Below are positions 51,451 to 60,995 of a stretch of 64,000 nucleotides of DNA, piece after piece. Position numbers and translations under genes: made by a program. Position 1 is the first letter of the stretch; the number at the start of each line of letters is the position of its first letter. This DNA comes from CAZAKZ01 sp964485695 (GTDB lineage: Bacteria; Planctomycetota; JAFGQW01): positions 1 to 64,000 of the forward strand of contig CAZAKZ010000008.1 in the NCBI GenBank assembly GCA_964485695.1, written 5' to 3'. The notes under the pieces were generated by a model. The model was not told the origin of the DNA, did no database searches, and was given only the letters and a program-made list of their open reading frames with translations.

Positions 51451-54293
51451 CGTCCCCTCCCCGACAGGATCGCCCGCGCCTCCTCCGGCATCTCCCCGGT
51501 CCAGGGGATCTCCCAGGGCGGCTCCGGAATCCATCGGAGCACCTCGCCCGGTGCCTCCCTGCCCCACCGGACCTTGAACCTCTCGAACACCCGTTCGCGC
51601 CTGGAGGCGTCGGGCATGCGCACCGACACCTCGGTTCCGGTGGGATTGTCCTCGAGCAGGCGGCACAGGCTCCGGGCCGGGCGGCGCTGCGGGTGGAGGA
51701 CCTCCTCGAGGGTGGAGGCCAGCTGGTCCACGCTCACGGGCGGGGTCTCCACGGCCCGGCCCATGTAGCGGTTGCCGGGAAACTTCACCACCAGGTAGAC
51801 CGCGGTCTGGACCTCGTGGAGCGAACCGCCCGTCCGGAAGGGGGTGGGACCGTCTCCCAGGTCCGCGCCGCACAGTCCAGCCACGGCGAGGAAGGTCCGG
51901 TCATAGAGTTGTAAGGGGTGGTGGAGGTCGTTCACGAACCGGCTCATGAACCGGTCCACGCGCACCAGGGCCTCGTCGTAGAGGTCGCGGTACGCGGCAA
52001 GGTCATTCAGCACCCGGCCTCCCATACGGACGCGCATCTCGGCGGGGATGCGATCCACGGCCACGCCGGGCCCCGGAGGCGACCGGAACCGACGCTCCGG
52101 GCCAGGGGTGTAGGGTCCGGCCGCATCGGCCAGGTGGATCCAGAGGCACACCGGGGTAGCGGCGTTTTGACGCATGAACTGGGAGGCCCGGGCCACTACC
52201 TCGGCCCCGGGAATGGGGTGGCGGCCGGGCACCTTGGCGTCCGGGAACGCCGCCTTCAGGGCCGGCCGCCGGATCAAAAGATCTTCCCCCAGCACCGCGC
52301 CGATGCGATACCCGCTCCGGCGAAGGTCTTCCACCAGGCCCGAGGTCACCCACAGGGACTCGGCGGCCTGGGCCGCGTCGGGCACCGGCGTGTACGCCCG
52401 GCGGAACCGGATGCCCTCCTTCAGGGCCAGGAAGTCGAGGTTCTCGGTGGTGGGCCTCACGTAGCCGTTGAAGTGGGCGTGGTCGGCACGGAGTCCCGAG
52501 GCGGTGAGCACCACGATGTGGGGTACGGGTCTCGGAAAGGGGAAGGGAATCCACAGACCCACCAGGACCAGGATTGTTCCGGCCAGGGTCCATTTCCATG
52601 CGACGCCTCTGAAAACGCGGCGGGGCAAAGGAGTCGGTACGCCCCGGAAAAGCAAGCAGGTGAGGAGCGCCCCCAGGAGGCCCACCAGGCTCAGGACTGC
52701 CCCGATGTACCGGGGTGCCGTGGCCTTGTGGCGGAGATCCAGCCTGTGCTTGCCCGCAGGCACCGGGGCCTCAATGAGGCAGAGGGGATTGTCAGCGGTG
52801 AAGTCCGTGTCCCGGCCGTCCACCTTCAGGGTCCAACCCGGGTAGTTGAAAATCGGGAGCACCAGCACGGCCCCGTCGCCTCCGGCCTCTACTTCGAGGC
52901 GGCGGCAGTGCGGGGTCCACTGCAGGGTCTGGACCTCGGCCTCACCCCGGGTCTCCACCACGCGTCGATCCGGATCGTACTCCACGTACTTGAGCAGGTT
53001 GCCGATGCCCACGGCCCGGGGCACGTACTCCCGGGTGAAAAAAGACCTCTGCCTGGGCCGGCTGCGCGGATCCACCCCATCCGGCAAGATCATGTGGTAG
53101 GAAGCGTGAAGCTCAAACCCGGCCAGGATGAGCACCGCGGCAGCGGGCACCCCGGCCAGCACGAGGCCGGCTATCCGTTTCCTCGGTATCCGGAAGAGGG
53201 TGTCCAGGGCCGCGCCAAAGATCCAGGCGGTGAGGAACCCGTACGCCCCGCAGACCCGCCAGGGAAACTGGATCGTGCCCAGCCAGGGCAGGATGCGCCA
53301 GAGGGGTTCGGACAGGGCCGTGGTCAGGTAGAAGTGAAAGAGCGCGGCCAGGAACGCAAAGGCGAGAAGACCTTTCAACCTGCGTCCGAGCAGGAGAACG
53401 CCTCCGGCGCCCAGGAGCAATAGCGTCTGGAGGGCGGCGGCCAGGGCGACCTGGGCCTTGAAGGGGGAGGGCGTGAAGCCCTGGGCCACGGCATCGTGAA
53501 AGAGGAAGTTCCGGCCGTACTGGCCGTGCCTCGAGGAGGTGATGTGGTCGAGGTGAACCAAATGTTGGTCGAGGAGCACGGGCCCGAGAAAGACGGCCGT
53601 GACTCCCGCTGCCAGGACGGCCAGGCCGGCCGAGGCCATGGCGAGCCGGAAGGACCGGCGCCGGAGGGATTCATAGACCACATACGCGGCCAGGAAGGGC
53701 CCGAAGGTGAGGCAGGTGACCCCGTGTGTTGTGACCAGGGCGGCCAGGCTGACCACGAGGCCCAGGGCCGGGCCGGGGGCCGGGCGGTTGAGAAAGGCAC
53801 GGAGCAGCAGGAAGACCAGGGGCAGGATCTGGAGGGCGCAGAACTCGGCCCAGGCGAACCGGTGGTAGAGGTCCAGCACGGTGAAGGGCAGCCAGGCGAA
53901 GAGCGCTGCACCCGCAAAGGCGCCGGCCGCGCCCGCGTTCGCCCGGAGTAGCTTGAAGAGGGAGAAGCTGCCGAGGAGGCCCAGGAGGGCGGCGGCCAGG
54001 ACCAGGCCCAGATCCACATCGCCGGTAAGTGCCGTACCGGCCGCCCCCAGGAAGTAGGGCAGCGGCGGGTAGAAGCAGAAGGTGGGCGCCCCGTACCCGC
54101 CGTTGGCGCTGGCCGCCCACCGCGGGTACGGGATGCCCTCCTCCAGGGCCTCCTTGAAGTCCAGCACATTGGCGCAGTGGAAGATGTAATCGAACCCGGT
54201 ACCCGGCCAGCCCAGGAAGAGAGCCGGCCCGTACGGGGCCAGGACCACCAGGGCGAGGAGGGGAATCAGGATGCGGGAACGCGTGCGGTGCAT
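51429..54293 (-). CDS. polytopic YfhO/PTPS-related membrane protein fused to degenerate sulfatase domain
   Basis: 954 residues. Residues 1-400 form about ten membrane helices of the 6-pyruvoyl-tetrahydropterin-synthase-related/YfhO type. An extracytoplasmic beta domain (NYPGWTLKVDGRDTDF) and two more helices follow. From about 590 a sulfatase-like fold begins (PHIVVLTASGLRADHAHFNGYVRPTTENLDFLALKEGIRF). The metal-binding DT is SG, no Cys/Ser-x-Pro-x-Arg nucleophile site is seen, and the usual DHG is LCG, so this domain is probably inactive. The start at 54293 has no clear ribosome site; a TTG lies at 54329. It is tail-to-tail with the propeller gene. Confidence 0.85.
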   Translation of the reverse strand: MHRTRSRILIPLLALVVLAPYGPALFLGWPGTGFDYIFHCANVLDFKEALEEGIPYPRWAASANGGYGAPTFCFYPPLPYFLGAAGTALTGDVDLGLVLAAALLGLLGSFSLFKLLRANAGAAGAFAGAALFAWLPFTVLDLYHRFAWAEFCALQILPLVFLLLRAFLNRPAPGPALGLVVSLAALVTTHGVTCLTFGPFLAAYVVYESLRRRSFRLAMASAGLAVLAAGVTAVFLGPVLLDQHLVHLDHITSSRHGQYGRNFLFHDAVAQGFTPSPFKAQVALAAALQTLLLLGAGGVLLLGRRLKGLLAFAFLAALFHFYLTTALSEPLWRILPWLGTIQFPWRVCGAYGFLTAWIFGAALDTLFRIPRKRIAGLVLAGVPAAAVLILAGFELHASYHMILPDGVDPRSRPRQRSFFTREYVPRAVGIGNLLKYVEYDPDRRVVETRGEAEVQTLQWTPHCRRLEVEAGGDGAVLVLPIFNYPGWTLKVDGRDTDFTADNPLCLIEAPVPAGKHRLDLRHKATAPRYIGAVLSLVGLLGALLTCLLFRGVPTPLPRRVFRGVAWKWTLAGTILVLVGLWIPFPFPRPVPHIVVLTASGLRADHAHFNGYVRPTTENLDFLALKEGIRFRRAYTPVPDAAQAAESLWVTSGLVEDLRRSGYRIGAVLGEDLLIRRPALKAAFPDAKVPGRHPIPGAEVVARASQFMRQNAATPVCLWIHLADAAGPYTPGPERRFRSPPGPGVAVDRIPAEMRVRMGGRVLNDLAAYRDLYDEALVRVDRFMSRFVNDLHHPLQLYDRTFLAVAGLCGADLGDGPTPFRTGGSLHEVQTAVYLVVKFPGNRYMGRAVETPPVSVDQLASTLEEVLHPQRRPARSLCRLLEDNPTGTEVSVRMPDASRRERVFERFKVRWGREAPGEVLRWIPEPPWEIPWTGEMPEEARAILSGRGRKKNSRR

Positions 54294-54355
54294 GGGGCCA
54301 GGATAGGCATCGGGAGGGTGCAAATCCAAAGAAAATCAAATGGGTCGTCAGGCAG

Positions 54356-56236
54356 CTACTTCACCTTCGTGACATCCACCCTTTTGGGCCCGGCCGTCTT
54401 GCCGGCCAGGACATCGGCCACGGGCGGCACGGAAGCGAGTTCCACGGGCCGGGCCCCGGCGTTCATTGTGAGGCGTCCCCCCAGGCTGGCCTTCCGGAGC
54501 CTAGGCAGGGCCGGGAAGGTGAAGGTGCCGTCCTCCAGGACCGGAGTCTCCACGGCAAAGGTGTGCGCCGTGGTTCGGTTCCGGCCGGCCTGGGTGCGCG
54601 GCAGGTCTCCCTCCAGGCGGACCATGCGGATCTTGCCCCGGAGCGCGGGGGCGAGGGTGCCCTGGAGGGTGTGGAGCGGAGTGGGCAGGGTGTAGGGGAT
54701 TGGAACCCGGTCGCCCCGGTCCACGGGGAAGGAGAGGTAGTAGCCGTGGCCCTCGGGCGTGTGGATCTGGACCACTGCACGGCCGGCAGCCAGGCGCCTG
54801 AACAAGACGTTCCCCTCGAGGTCGGTAGCGCCCTGGAGGATGCGGTGGGGGATGGCCGTGTTGTCCTTGACGTGGGTGCGGGCCAGCACCACCCGGGCTG
54901 TGGGGAGAGGAGAGCCGCCGGGCCGGGCCACAGTGAGGCGGATCCAGGCGTCCCCGGCCGGTTTCACCGTGATCGGGACGGCCTCGGCAGCTCCGGCGGG
55001 CACGTACCGGGGCTCGGCCCGGGAGAACCGGGGGTGACTCACCTCGAGGCGGTAGCGACAGGGCAGGAGCTGCCTGAGGACCAGGCTGCCGGTGTCGTCG
55101 GTGACACCGACCTCCGGGCGTTTCCGGCGCAGCGGGGGCAGCCTGGGCCGGTCCCCGTCCCCGTTCCCGTCCTCTAGGTCCGGATAGGCCAGCACCAGGG
55201 CCCCTTCCACGGGCGCGCCCTCGGGGTCTGTAAGGCAGAGCCGGGTGTTCAGGCGGCGCGCCGCCTTCAGCCGCACTTCCAGGGTGCAGGTGCCGGCCTT
55301 GAGCGCCTTCCGGTCCACGCGCTTCCCGGCCTCGGCGTGGCCCTCGGCGATGACCCAGATCGCGGGCAGGCGACCCGGAAGGACCTCGAAGTCGGCGCTG
55401 AACTTACCGTCCTTGCCGGTGATGGCCGTGCCCGTTCCGTCCGGAGTGGCCACGAGGGCGCCGGCCAGGGGCTTTCCGGTGGCGTCCTCCACCACGAGCC
55501 CTTCGATCTTCAGGGTCCGGGCCGGGTAGAGGACGACTTCCATGTCGGGCTCGGTGTGGGCTTCAACCGGTTCGAGGAAGCCCCAGGCGCCGAGATGGCC
55601 GGCTTTCTGGACGTAGACCAGGTGAATTCCGGTGCCCAGGGGACGTTTCAGGCGGATCCGGCCCTGGGCGTCGGCAACGGCCTCCTCCCAGGGCGAGTCC
55701 AGAGCGATTCGAACGTTGTTCCAGGACAGGGCGGGATCGATGCCGAGGAGGGTCAGGTCGTGGAACACGGTGCCCACGCGGGGCGGGTAGAGGCGATACG
55801 TGGCGCCGGCGAGGATCCTTCCCACCATGTGGTTCAGGTGGAGGCGTGCCGAAACCGTGTGCGGTTCCGGACCTTCGGGGTTGTCCGGGGAAATCGGTGC
55901 GGGACGGGTCAAGATCCAGGCCAGGGCCGCGGTGATCAGCACCGTGGCGGCCGTGGCCCAGAGAAGAGGCTTCCGGACCCGTCGAAGAGGGGAGGGACCG
56001 GTGGTCAGGATCTTATCCGTGAGGGCGGCAGGGACCTTTTCCTCGGCCGGCACAAGGGCGAGGAGGGCGTCGATTTCGCGGAGTTGCTGGACGTGAATCC
56101 TGCAGTCGGCGCAGGACTCGAGATGATCGCGCAACCGGTCGCGGTCCGGATCGGGCAGCGTCCCCTCGAGGAACGCTCCCAGCAGGTCGCGACAGGTCTC
56201 GCAGTTCATCGGTTCCCTGTCCATGTCCCTATCCAT
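54356..56236 (-). CDS. zinc-finger anti-sigma-like protein with carboxypeptidase-regulatory-like repeats
   Basis: 626 residues. The N-terminus is a zf-HC2/ZAS finger (MNCETCRDLLGAFLEG then HLESCADCR). One membrane helix follows (about 90-110, LLWATAATVLITAALAWIL). The extracytoplasmic part has about four CarboxypepD_reg/DUF4198-like beta-sandwich repeats (LKIEGLVVEDATGKPLAGALV; LTDPEGAPVEGALVLAY; LTVARPGGSPLPTARVVLA). It starts four bases after the ECF sigma gene and should hold that sigma factor at the membrane. ATG 56209, with AGGGA upstream, is a good alternative start. Confidence 0.88.
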   Translation of the reverse strand: MDRDMDREPMNCETCRDLLGAFLEGTLPDPDRDRLRDHLESCADCRIHVQQLREIDALLALVPAEEKVPAALTDKILTTGPSPLRRVRKPLLWATAATVLITAALAWILTRPAPISPDNPEGPEPHTVSARLHLNHMVGRILAGATYRLYPPRVGTVFHDLTLLGIDPALSWNNVRIALDSPWEEAVADAQGRIRLKRPLGTGIHLVYVQKAGHLGAWGFLEPVEAHTEPDMEVVLYPARTLKIEGLVVEDATGKPLAGALVATPDGTGTAITGKDGKFSADFEVLPGRLPAIWVIAEGHAEAGKRVDRKALKAGTCTLEVRLKAARRLNTRLCLTDPEGAPVEGALVLAYPDLEDGNGDGDRPRLPPLRRKRPEVGVTDDTGSLVLRQLLPCRYRLEVSHPRFSRAEPRYVPAGAAEAVPITVKPAGDAWIRLTVARPGGSPLPTARVVLARTHVKDNTAIPHRILQGATDLEGNVLFRRLAAGRAVVQIHTPEGHGYYLSFPVDRGDRVPIPYTLPTPLHTLQGTLAPALRGKIRMVRLEGDLPRTQAGRNRTTAHTFAVETPVLEDGTFTFPALPRLRKASLGGRLTMNAGARPVELASVPPVADVLAGKTAGPKRVDVTKVK

Positions 56237-56240
56237 GGGA

Positions 56241-56825
56241 TTATCCGTCCAGGTCTTTCATCAAGTGGGCCAGCTTGGGCACCAGCAATCGCTTGCCGCG
56301 GTGCACAAGGGATCGGGCCGTTGTCTCTGGAATGTTCAGGGCCGCAGCCACGTCGGAATAGGGAAGGCTCTGAATGGATCGGAGGAGGAGAGGATCCCGG
56401 TACTTCGGCGGCAGGGATCGGATGGCCTCCTCCACGTGGGCGCGGATATCTTTTTGATCTTCCTCCTTTAGTTCTTCATACCCCCGTTGCGCTTCTTCGT
56501 GGTTGGCAATGAGTCGGTTCATGGCTCCGGTACGCGTCTTCTGTCGATCCAGCTGGTCGTACGTCGTGTTGACCAGTATTCGATACAGCCATGCCCGGGG
56601 ATTGGAACCCGGCTTGAGACCGGACAGGGCCCTGTAGGCCTTCATGAACGTTTCCTGCAGGGCGTCTTCGGCCAGGGTTCGCTCACCCAGGATCCTGAGG
56701 GCCGTGGCAAAGAGCTCGTTCTGATGCTCCCTGACAATGTCCTCGAAGACAATGTCCTCGAACCGGATTTTTCCGGGGAATCGGTTTCGCTTCCCGGATT
56801 TTTGTTTCTTGCTCGGGCTCGGCAT
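56241..56825 (-). CDS. ECF RNA polymerase sigma factor
   Basis: 194 residues. Region 2: ELFATALRILGERTLAEDALQETFMKAYRAL, ending in NPRAWLYRILVN. Region 4: LPPKYRDPLLLRSIQSLPYSDVAAALNIPETTARSLVHRGKRLL. No extra C-terminal domain. ATG 56825 is chosen by coding composition. A TTG at 56942 has a very strong GGAGGAGG upstream and would add 39 residues, but that stretch reads like non-coding DNA. It contains a tandem FEDIV-FEDIV repeat near residue 25. It is paired with the zinc-finger protein just downstream. Confidence 0.92.
   Translation of the reverse strand: MPSPSKKQKSGKRNRFPGKIRFEDIVFEDIVREHQNELFATALRILGERTLAEDALQETFMKAYRALSGLKPGSNPRAWLYRILVNTTYDQLDRQKTRTGAMNRLIANHEEAQRGYEELKEEDQKDIRAHVEEAIRSLPPKYRDPLLLRSIQSLPYSDVAAALNIPETTARSLVHRGKRLLVPKLAHLMKDLDG
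56733..56762 (-). repeat. 15-bp tandem duplication inside the sigma gene
   Basis: Two identical 15-base units lie head to tail and encode FEDIV twice at the N-terminal edge of sigma region 2. The unit length keeps the frame. Exact identity suggests a recent slippage duplication. Confidence 0.9.
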
Positions 56826-57058
56826 TCGGTCGGGCACGCCTCTACATGTGCCTACCGTAAACCATGACGGTAAAGGCAGATTCGATGTTGCGCCTTTTTC
56901 CATTCCGGATGGAAGTGTTCCTTGCAACCGGGATGGCCCCAATATAACCTCCTCCAAGACAGGAGGCTATCGGGCTGAATAAGCTCCTCCAAGGTCATGA
57001 TTGAGAGGCACTTGTCCTGATTCGTGACCGGCCATTTAGTTGGGCAAGGAATCTCAGG

Positions 57059-59392
57059 ATGATCCAGATCTGGACCTTGATTTCCATCATCCTGGGCCTC
57101 GGCACCTGGCTCTGGCTGGGGCAGGGCGGGTTCAGGTCGGTCCCGGAATCCGTGGGCGGATTGCGCATGGCTCTGTTCGGCCTCTCGGTGGGATTCGGAC
57201 TCCTTCTCGCCCTCTACGCACTCAGACACAAGCGAACCGAGGCCGCCGCCCTTCCGGACTGGCCGGCCTGGCTGACCTTCTGGGTCCTCTCCCTGGGCGC
57301 CGTGGCCCTGCAGCAAGATCCTGGGCCCGTCTTCTGGTTGATCTGGCTGGCGGCCATGGCCGTCGGTCCGATATCGGTGGGCGGTCTTTGTCGCATCCTC
57401 GCCCGGCGCTCCTCTCTGATGCCGGAATCCATGGGGGCGGCCCTGATCCTGGTCCTCGTGGTCGGGAATTTCCTGCTGCTCTTTCCTCCGTCCACCTGGC
57501 ACCACATCGTTTTTGCCGACGATTACGGCATCGTCTACTACAACACGATCCGCGACCTGGAAGCGTATCGGGCGGGTGGACTCTTCGGGTGGGACCCCCA
57601 GGTGGAAGGGGGACGAAACCTGGTGCTGAATCTGAGGTCCCTGGCGCCCCTGGTGGCTCCGCTGCTGTGGCTGGGTCGGGAAGTGGCCTTCCACGTGGTC
57701 TATTTCGTAGCCTATCTCGCCTTTCCCCTGCTCGTGGGTCTTCTGGTGCGTACGTCCCTGAAATCCAGGGGAAGGGACACGGCCCGGGCCGGGTTCCTCT
57801 GGGGCCTCTTCACAGGTGGCCTCTTACTTCTCACCTTTACCACCAACCTCTACCGCTTCGGCATGATCTACTCCATGGTGGCCGTGGATCTGCTCCTGGT
57901 GCAGCTCTGGATGTTGGATCTCATATTCCGGGGACGCCGGCTGGGCGCCGTGGGCCTGGGCCTGGCCGTGGGTCTCGGCGTCTACGTGCACCTGGCGCAC
58001 CTCGCCATGGGCCTTGTGTTCCTCGTGATCGTGTGTCTGCATCGCACCCTGCGGAGCCGCAGGTTCCCCCCCCTTGACCGCCTGGCCGGAGCGGCCCTGG
58101 TGGCCGCGGGTGTGGCTCTGCCCTTTCTGGCCACCCTGTGGATGCAGGGAGATTCCATCACGAGCCAGTATCTCATGGGCGTCTCGCCTGTGCTTCTCGC
58201 CCTCCAGAAAGCCGGCCCCCTGGATGCGGCCCGCCTGCTGGTGGATCAAATCCTCTGGGAGTTTCCCGGGTATTTTCGGTTGCTGGTACTGTGTCTGCCC
58301 CTCCTCGGCCTGGCCATGTCGACTCGAGGGACTCGGTTTGGAGGCCTGGTCTGGATCGGCGTTCTCCTCACGGCGAGCGTGTTTCTGGCCTGGATCCCGA
58401 CCTGGGGCTACTCCATGCTACGGCTGCACCTGTTGATTCCGGTGGTGCTGGCTCCCCTGGCGGCTGAGGCACTGCGCCAGACCACCGGTTTGGGTCGCGG
58501 CGCTGTGCTGACGGGCCTGGCACTGGTGTTCGGATTCTATCCGGGCATGGACTGGTGGCCGTCTCCACACTACAGCGGCCCGTCCCTCCAGACCGAGGAG
58601 GGAGGTCTGGTGGGAGTGGTGCGCGACCTGCCCGGCCACCGGGTGCTCTTCGAGAACTCCGCCGGCCAGAGCCCCCTCAAGGACCTGACCCGCACGTTCG
58701 ACGTCTACCCGGGCAACCAGGTGCAGCGAGCCGGGCCCCTGGCCCTGGCCACCGGCCGGGATCTCTTCGCGCATGCCGGCTGGGATCCCTACGCCTACCA
58801 CGTCCTTCGTGACGCCTTCATTGTCAACGGCGCCTATCAAGGGGACCGTCTGGCCGAGATGGACGAGGCCGGCTTCGAGGCGGCATTGAAGCGATACGGC
58901 GTGGAGGGCATGGTGGTCTGGAGCGAAGGCGCCAAGGAATTCCTGCGGGCGCGGCCGGATCGATACGACTACATGTTCAAGATTCCGGGACAGTCCGACC
59001 CGGTGCAGGTGCCTTCGTACACGGTGTTCCATTACCGACACGGCGATGCCCGGGCCGTTCGCATGGACGCGGGCGAAGCCACGGTGTTCCACAGGGGTTC
59101 CTTCGGGTACGGCGTGGATGTGCGGGGAGCCCGGAAGGGCGGGACGCTCAGGATCTCGGCCCGCTACCTGCCCGGGTGGACCGCCTTCACCGAGGAAGGG
59201 GACCGCCTCGAGGTGATGGACCTTGACGGCCTCCTCGGCGTTCGGATGCCGCGCAAGGGAAACCACCGGGTGTGGTTTTCATTCCAGCGGCGAAGAAAGG
59301 ATCTCCTCGGCGCCGGCGGGGTGCTGATCTTCGGGATGGTTCTCTGCCTGGGCCGGCGGCGCGGCTCGAGGCCGAGGACCGGAAAGGCGTGA
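57059..59392 (+). CDS. polytopic YfhO-like membrane protein, putative GT-C enzyme
   Basis: 777 residues with about 13 membrane helices over residues 1-490. The region after the fifth helix carries FADDYGIVYYNTIRDL, an acidic lumenal loop. An extracytoplasmic domain follows, ending in a beta segment (RYLPGWTAFTEEGDRLEV) and a last helix. The same PGW-x-beta-helix ending occurs in the protein at 51429. AAGGA lies eight bases before ATG 57059. It is first in a three-gene operon; one base separates it from the next gene. Substrate unknown. Confidence 0.85.
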   Translation: MIQIWTLISIILGLGTWLWLGQGGFRSVPESVGGLRMALFGLSVGFGLLLALYALRHKRTEAAALPDWPAWLTFWVLSLGAVALQQDPGPVFWLIWLAAMAVGPISVGGLCRILARRSSLMPESMGAALILVLVVGNFLLLFPPSTWHHIVFADDYGIVYYNTIRDLEAYRAGGLFGWDPQVEGGRNLVLNLRSLAPLVAPLLWLGREVAFHVVYFVAYLAFPLLVGLLVRTSLKSRGRDTARAGFLWGLFTGGLLLLTFTTNLYRFGMIYSMVAVDLLLVQLWMLDLIFRGRRLGAVGLGLAVGLGVYVHLAHLAMGLVFLVIVCLHRTLRSRRFPPLDRLAGAALVAAGVALPFLATLWMQGDSITSQYLMGVSPVLLALQKAGPLDAARLLVDQILWEFPGYFRLLVLCLPLLGLAMSTRGTRFGGLVWIGVLLTASVFLAWIPTWGYSMLRLHLLIPVVLAPLAAEALRQTTGLGRGAVLTGLALVFGFYPGMDWWPSPHYSGPSLQTEEGGLVGVVRDLPGHRVLFENSAGQSPLKDLTRTFDVYPGNQVQRAGPLALATGRDLFAHAGWDPYAYHVLRDAFIVNGAYQGDRLAEMDEAGFEAALKRYGVEGMVVWSEGAKEFLRARPDRYDYMFKIPGQSDPVQVPSYTVFHYRHGDARAVRMDAGEATVFHRGSFGYGVDVRGARKGGTLRISARYLPGWTAFTEEGDRLEVMDLDGLLGVRMPRKGNHRVWFSFQRRRKDLLGAGGVLIFGMVLCLGRRRGSRPRTGKA

Positions 59393-59393
59393 C

Positions 59394-60995
59394 ATGGCCA
59401 GGGTGAGGAGACCCGTCCTCGTTCTCGTGCTCCTCATGATCGGGGTGGGCGTGCTGGGGCTTCCTGCCTTGCACGCGCCTCCCGGCCGCGACCAGGGAAT
59501 CTTCGCCACCGCGGGGCTCATGGTGAACGAAGGCCGGGTGCTTTACCGGGACATTTTCGAGGTCAAGCAGCCGTTCATCCTGCTGACGTACGCCGCGGTC
59601 CTGAGGCTGGGGGGTGTGTGCATCGAGGCCGTGAACGCCCTCGACCAGATCTTCCGGCTCCTGGTCATGCCTCTCTTCTACCTCCTGGGGGCACGGCTCT
59701 TCGGCCGCTGGATCGGCGTGGGCGCAGCGGCCTGCTACGGCTTCATGAGCCTCGTCCTCTACGGCAACTTCTGGAACGTCTCGCAGGCAGAGACCTTTGC
59801 CGGGCCCCTGACGGCCCTGGCCTTCCTCGGCGTCCTGGTCGGCCGCGACCGGGATTCCCCGGGGTACGGGTGCATGGCCGGGGCCGCGGCTGCGGCTGCG
59901 GTGCTCTTCAAGGCCACGGCCCTCCTGCCGGCGTCCATGGTGGTGATCGTCCCGGTGGTGGAAGGCCTGACCCGGAGGGCGGCCCGGGGTCGGGCTCTGA
60001 AGCAGGTCCTTGCCGTGGCAGCCGGTGGATTCCTGGTGGTTATCCCCGTGGCCGTCTACTTCCTGGCCCACGGAGCCGTGGCCTCGTTCCTCGAGGTGCA
60101 GATCGGCTTCAACCGGTTCCACACCTGGCGCAATCCCCTCCTGGACATTGTGAGCATCCAGGCGGTGGTCTTCTTCCTGCCCTGGAAGTGCAAGCCGCTG
60201 GGCCTCATGCAGACCCTGCCTCTCCTGGCCGCCCTGTTCATGGCTGTCCGGGGGCCGGGGGCCTGCAGGTGGCTGGCCGTCTGGTACGGACTGGCCTACC
60301 TCACAGTGCCGATCCAGGGAAAGCTGTGGACCTACCACTATGCGCTCCTGCTGCCCCCTCAGGCCTTGTTGACCGCCTGGTGCGGGGCCGTGGTGTTCAC
60401 CCGAGCCACCTGGAAGGAGAGTCGCATCGTGGCCGCCCTGATCCTGGTCGGTCTCCTGGCCCTGCAGGCCTACGGCCTGGGCGTGCGCTACCTGGAAGGG
60501 CTTCCCGGGGATCTGGCCCGGATCTCGGGGCGTATGGCGCCCGGGGATTACGCGCGCCTCCCCCGGTTTCAGGTGGAGGGCAAGCAGATCTACCGTACCG
60601 CGGACCTTACAGCTGCCGCCGACGCCCTCAGGAAGATCAGTACCCCCGGAGATGGTATGCTGGTTTTCGGCCTGGACCAGACCCTTAATTTCCTTTCGGG
60701 CCTCTTGCCCACGAACCGATATCTATACAGCTACCCCCTGGTTGCGGTCATCCCGGGCTACAGCAAGGAGCGTGAGCGGCACCGTGATCGGTTTATCCGG
60801 GCGATCCAGGCGCGGCCGCCGCGGTTCCTGGTGCTACCCGATGGCCCGGTGGATGGGCTTACGGGTAAGGCGCCCTGGCAGCAACTGCAGGGATTTCAGC
60901 GGTTCAAAGCCTGGGCCCTGGCGCGGTACGAGGTGGGAGAGAAGATCGGCGCGTATCAGATCTTCATCCAAAAGAAGGCGGTGAATCGGCCATGA
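59394..60995 (+). CDS. ArnT/PMT-like GT-C glycosyltransferase
   Basis: 533 residues, about 11 helices. The first lumenal loop, PPGRDQGIFATAGLMVNEGR VLYRDIF, carries the acidic residue and the GxxYRD-like motif of the PMT_2 family. The C-terminal 130 residues are a small extracytoplasmic domain. Such enzymes move sugars from polyprenyl phosphate to lipid or protein. It overlaps the next gene by 4 bases. Confidence 0.88.
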   Translation: MARVRRPVLVLVLLMIGVGVLGLPALHAPPGRDQGIFATAGLMVNEGRVLYRDIFEVKQPFILLTYAAVLRLGGVCIEAVNALDQIFRLLVMPLFYLLGARLFGRWIGVGAAACYGFMSLVLYGNFWNVSQAETFAGPLTALAFLGVLVGRDRDSPGYGCMAGAAAAAAVLFKATALLPASMVVIVPVVEGLTRRAARGRALKQVLAVAAGGFLVVIPVAVYFLAHGAVASFLEVQIGFNRFHTWRNPLLDIVSIQAVVFFLPWKCKPLGLMQTLPLLAALFMAVRGPGACRWLAVWYGLAYLTVPIQGKLWTYHYALLLPPQALLTAWCGAVVFTRATWKESRIVAALILVGLLALQAYGLGVRYLEGLPGDLARISGRMAPGDYARLPRFQVEGKQIYRTADLTAAADALRKISTPGDGMLVFGLDQTLNFLSGLLPTNRYLYSYPLVAVIPGYSKERERHRDRFIRAIQARPPRFLVLPDGPVDGLTGKAPWQQLQGFQRFKAWALARYEVGEKIGAYQIFIQKKAVNRP

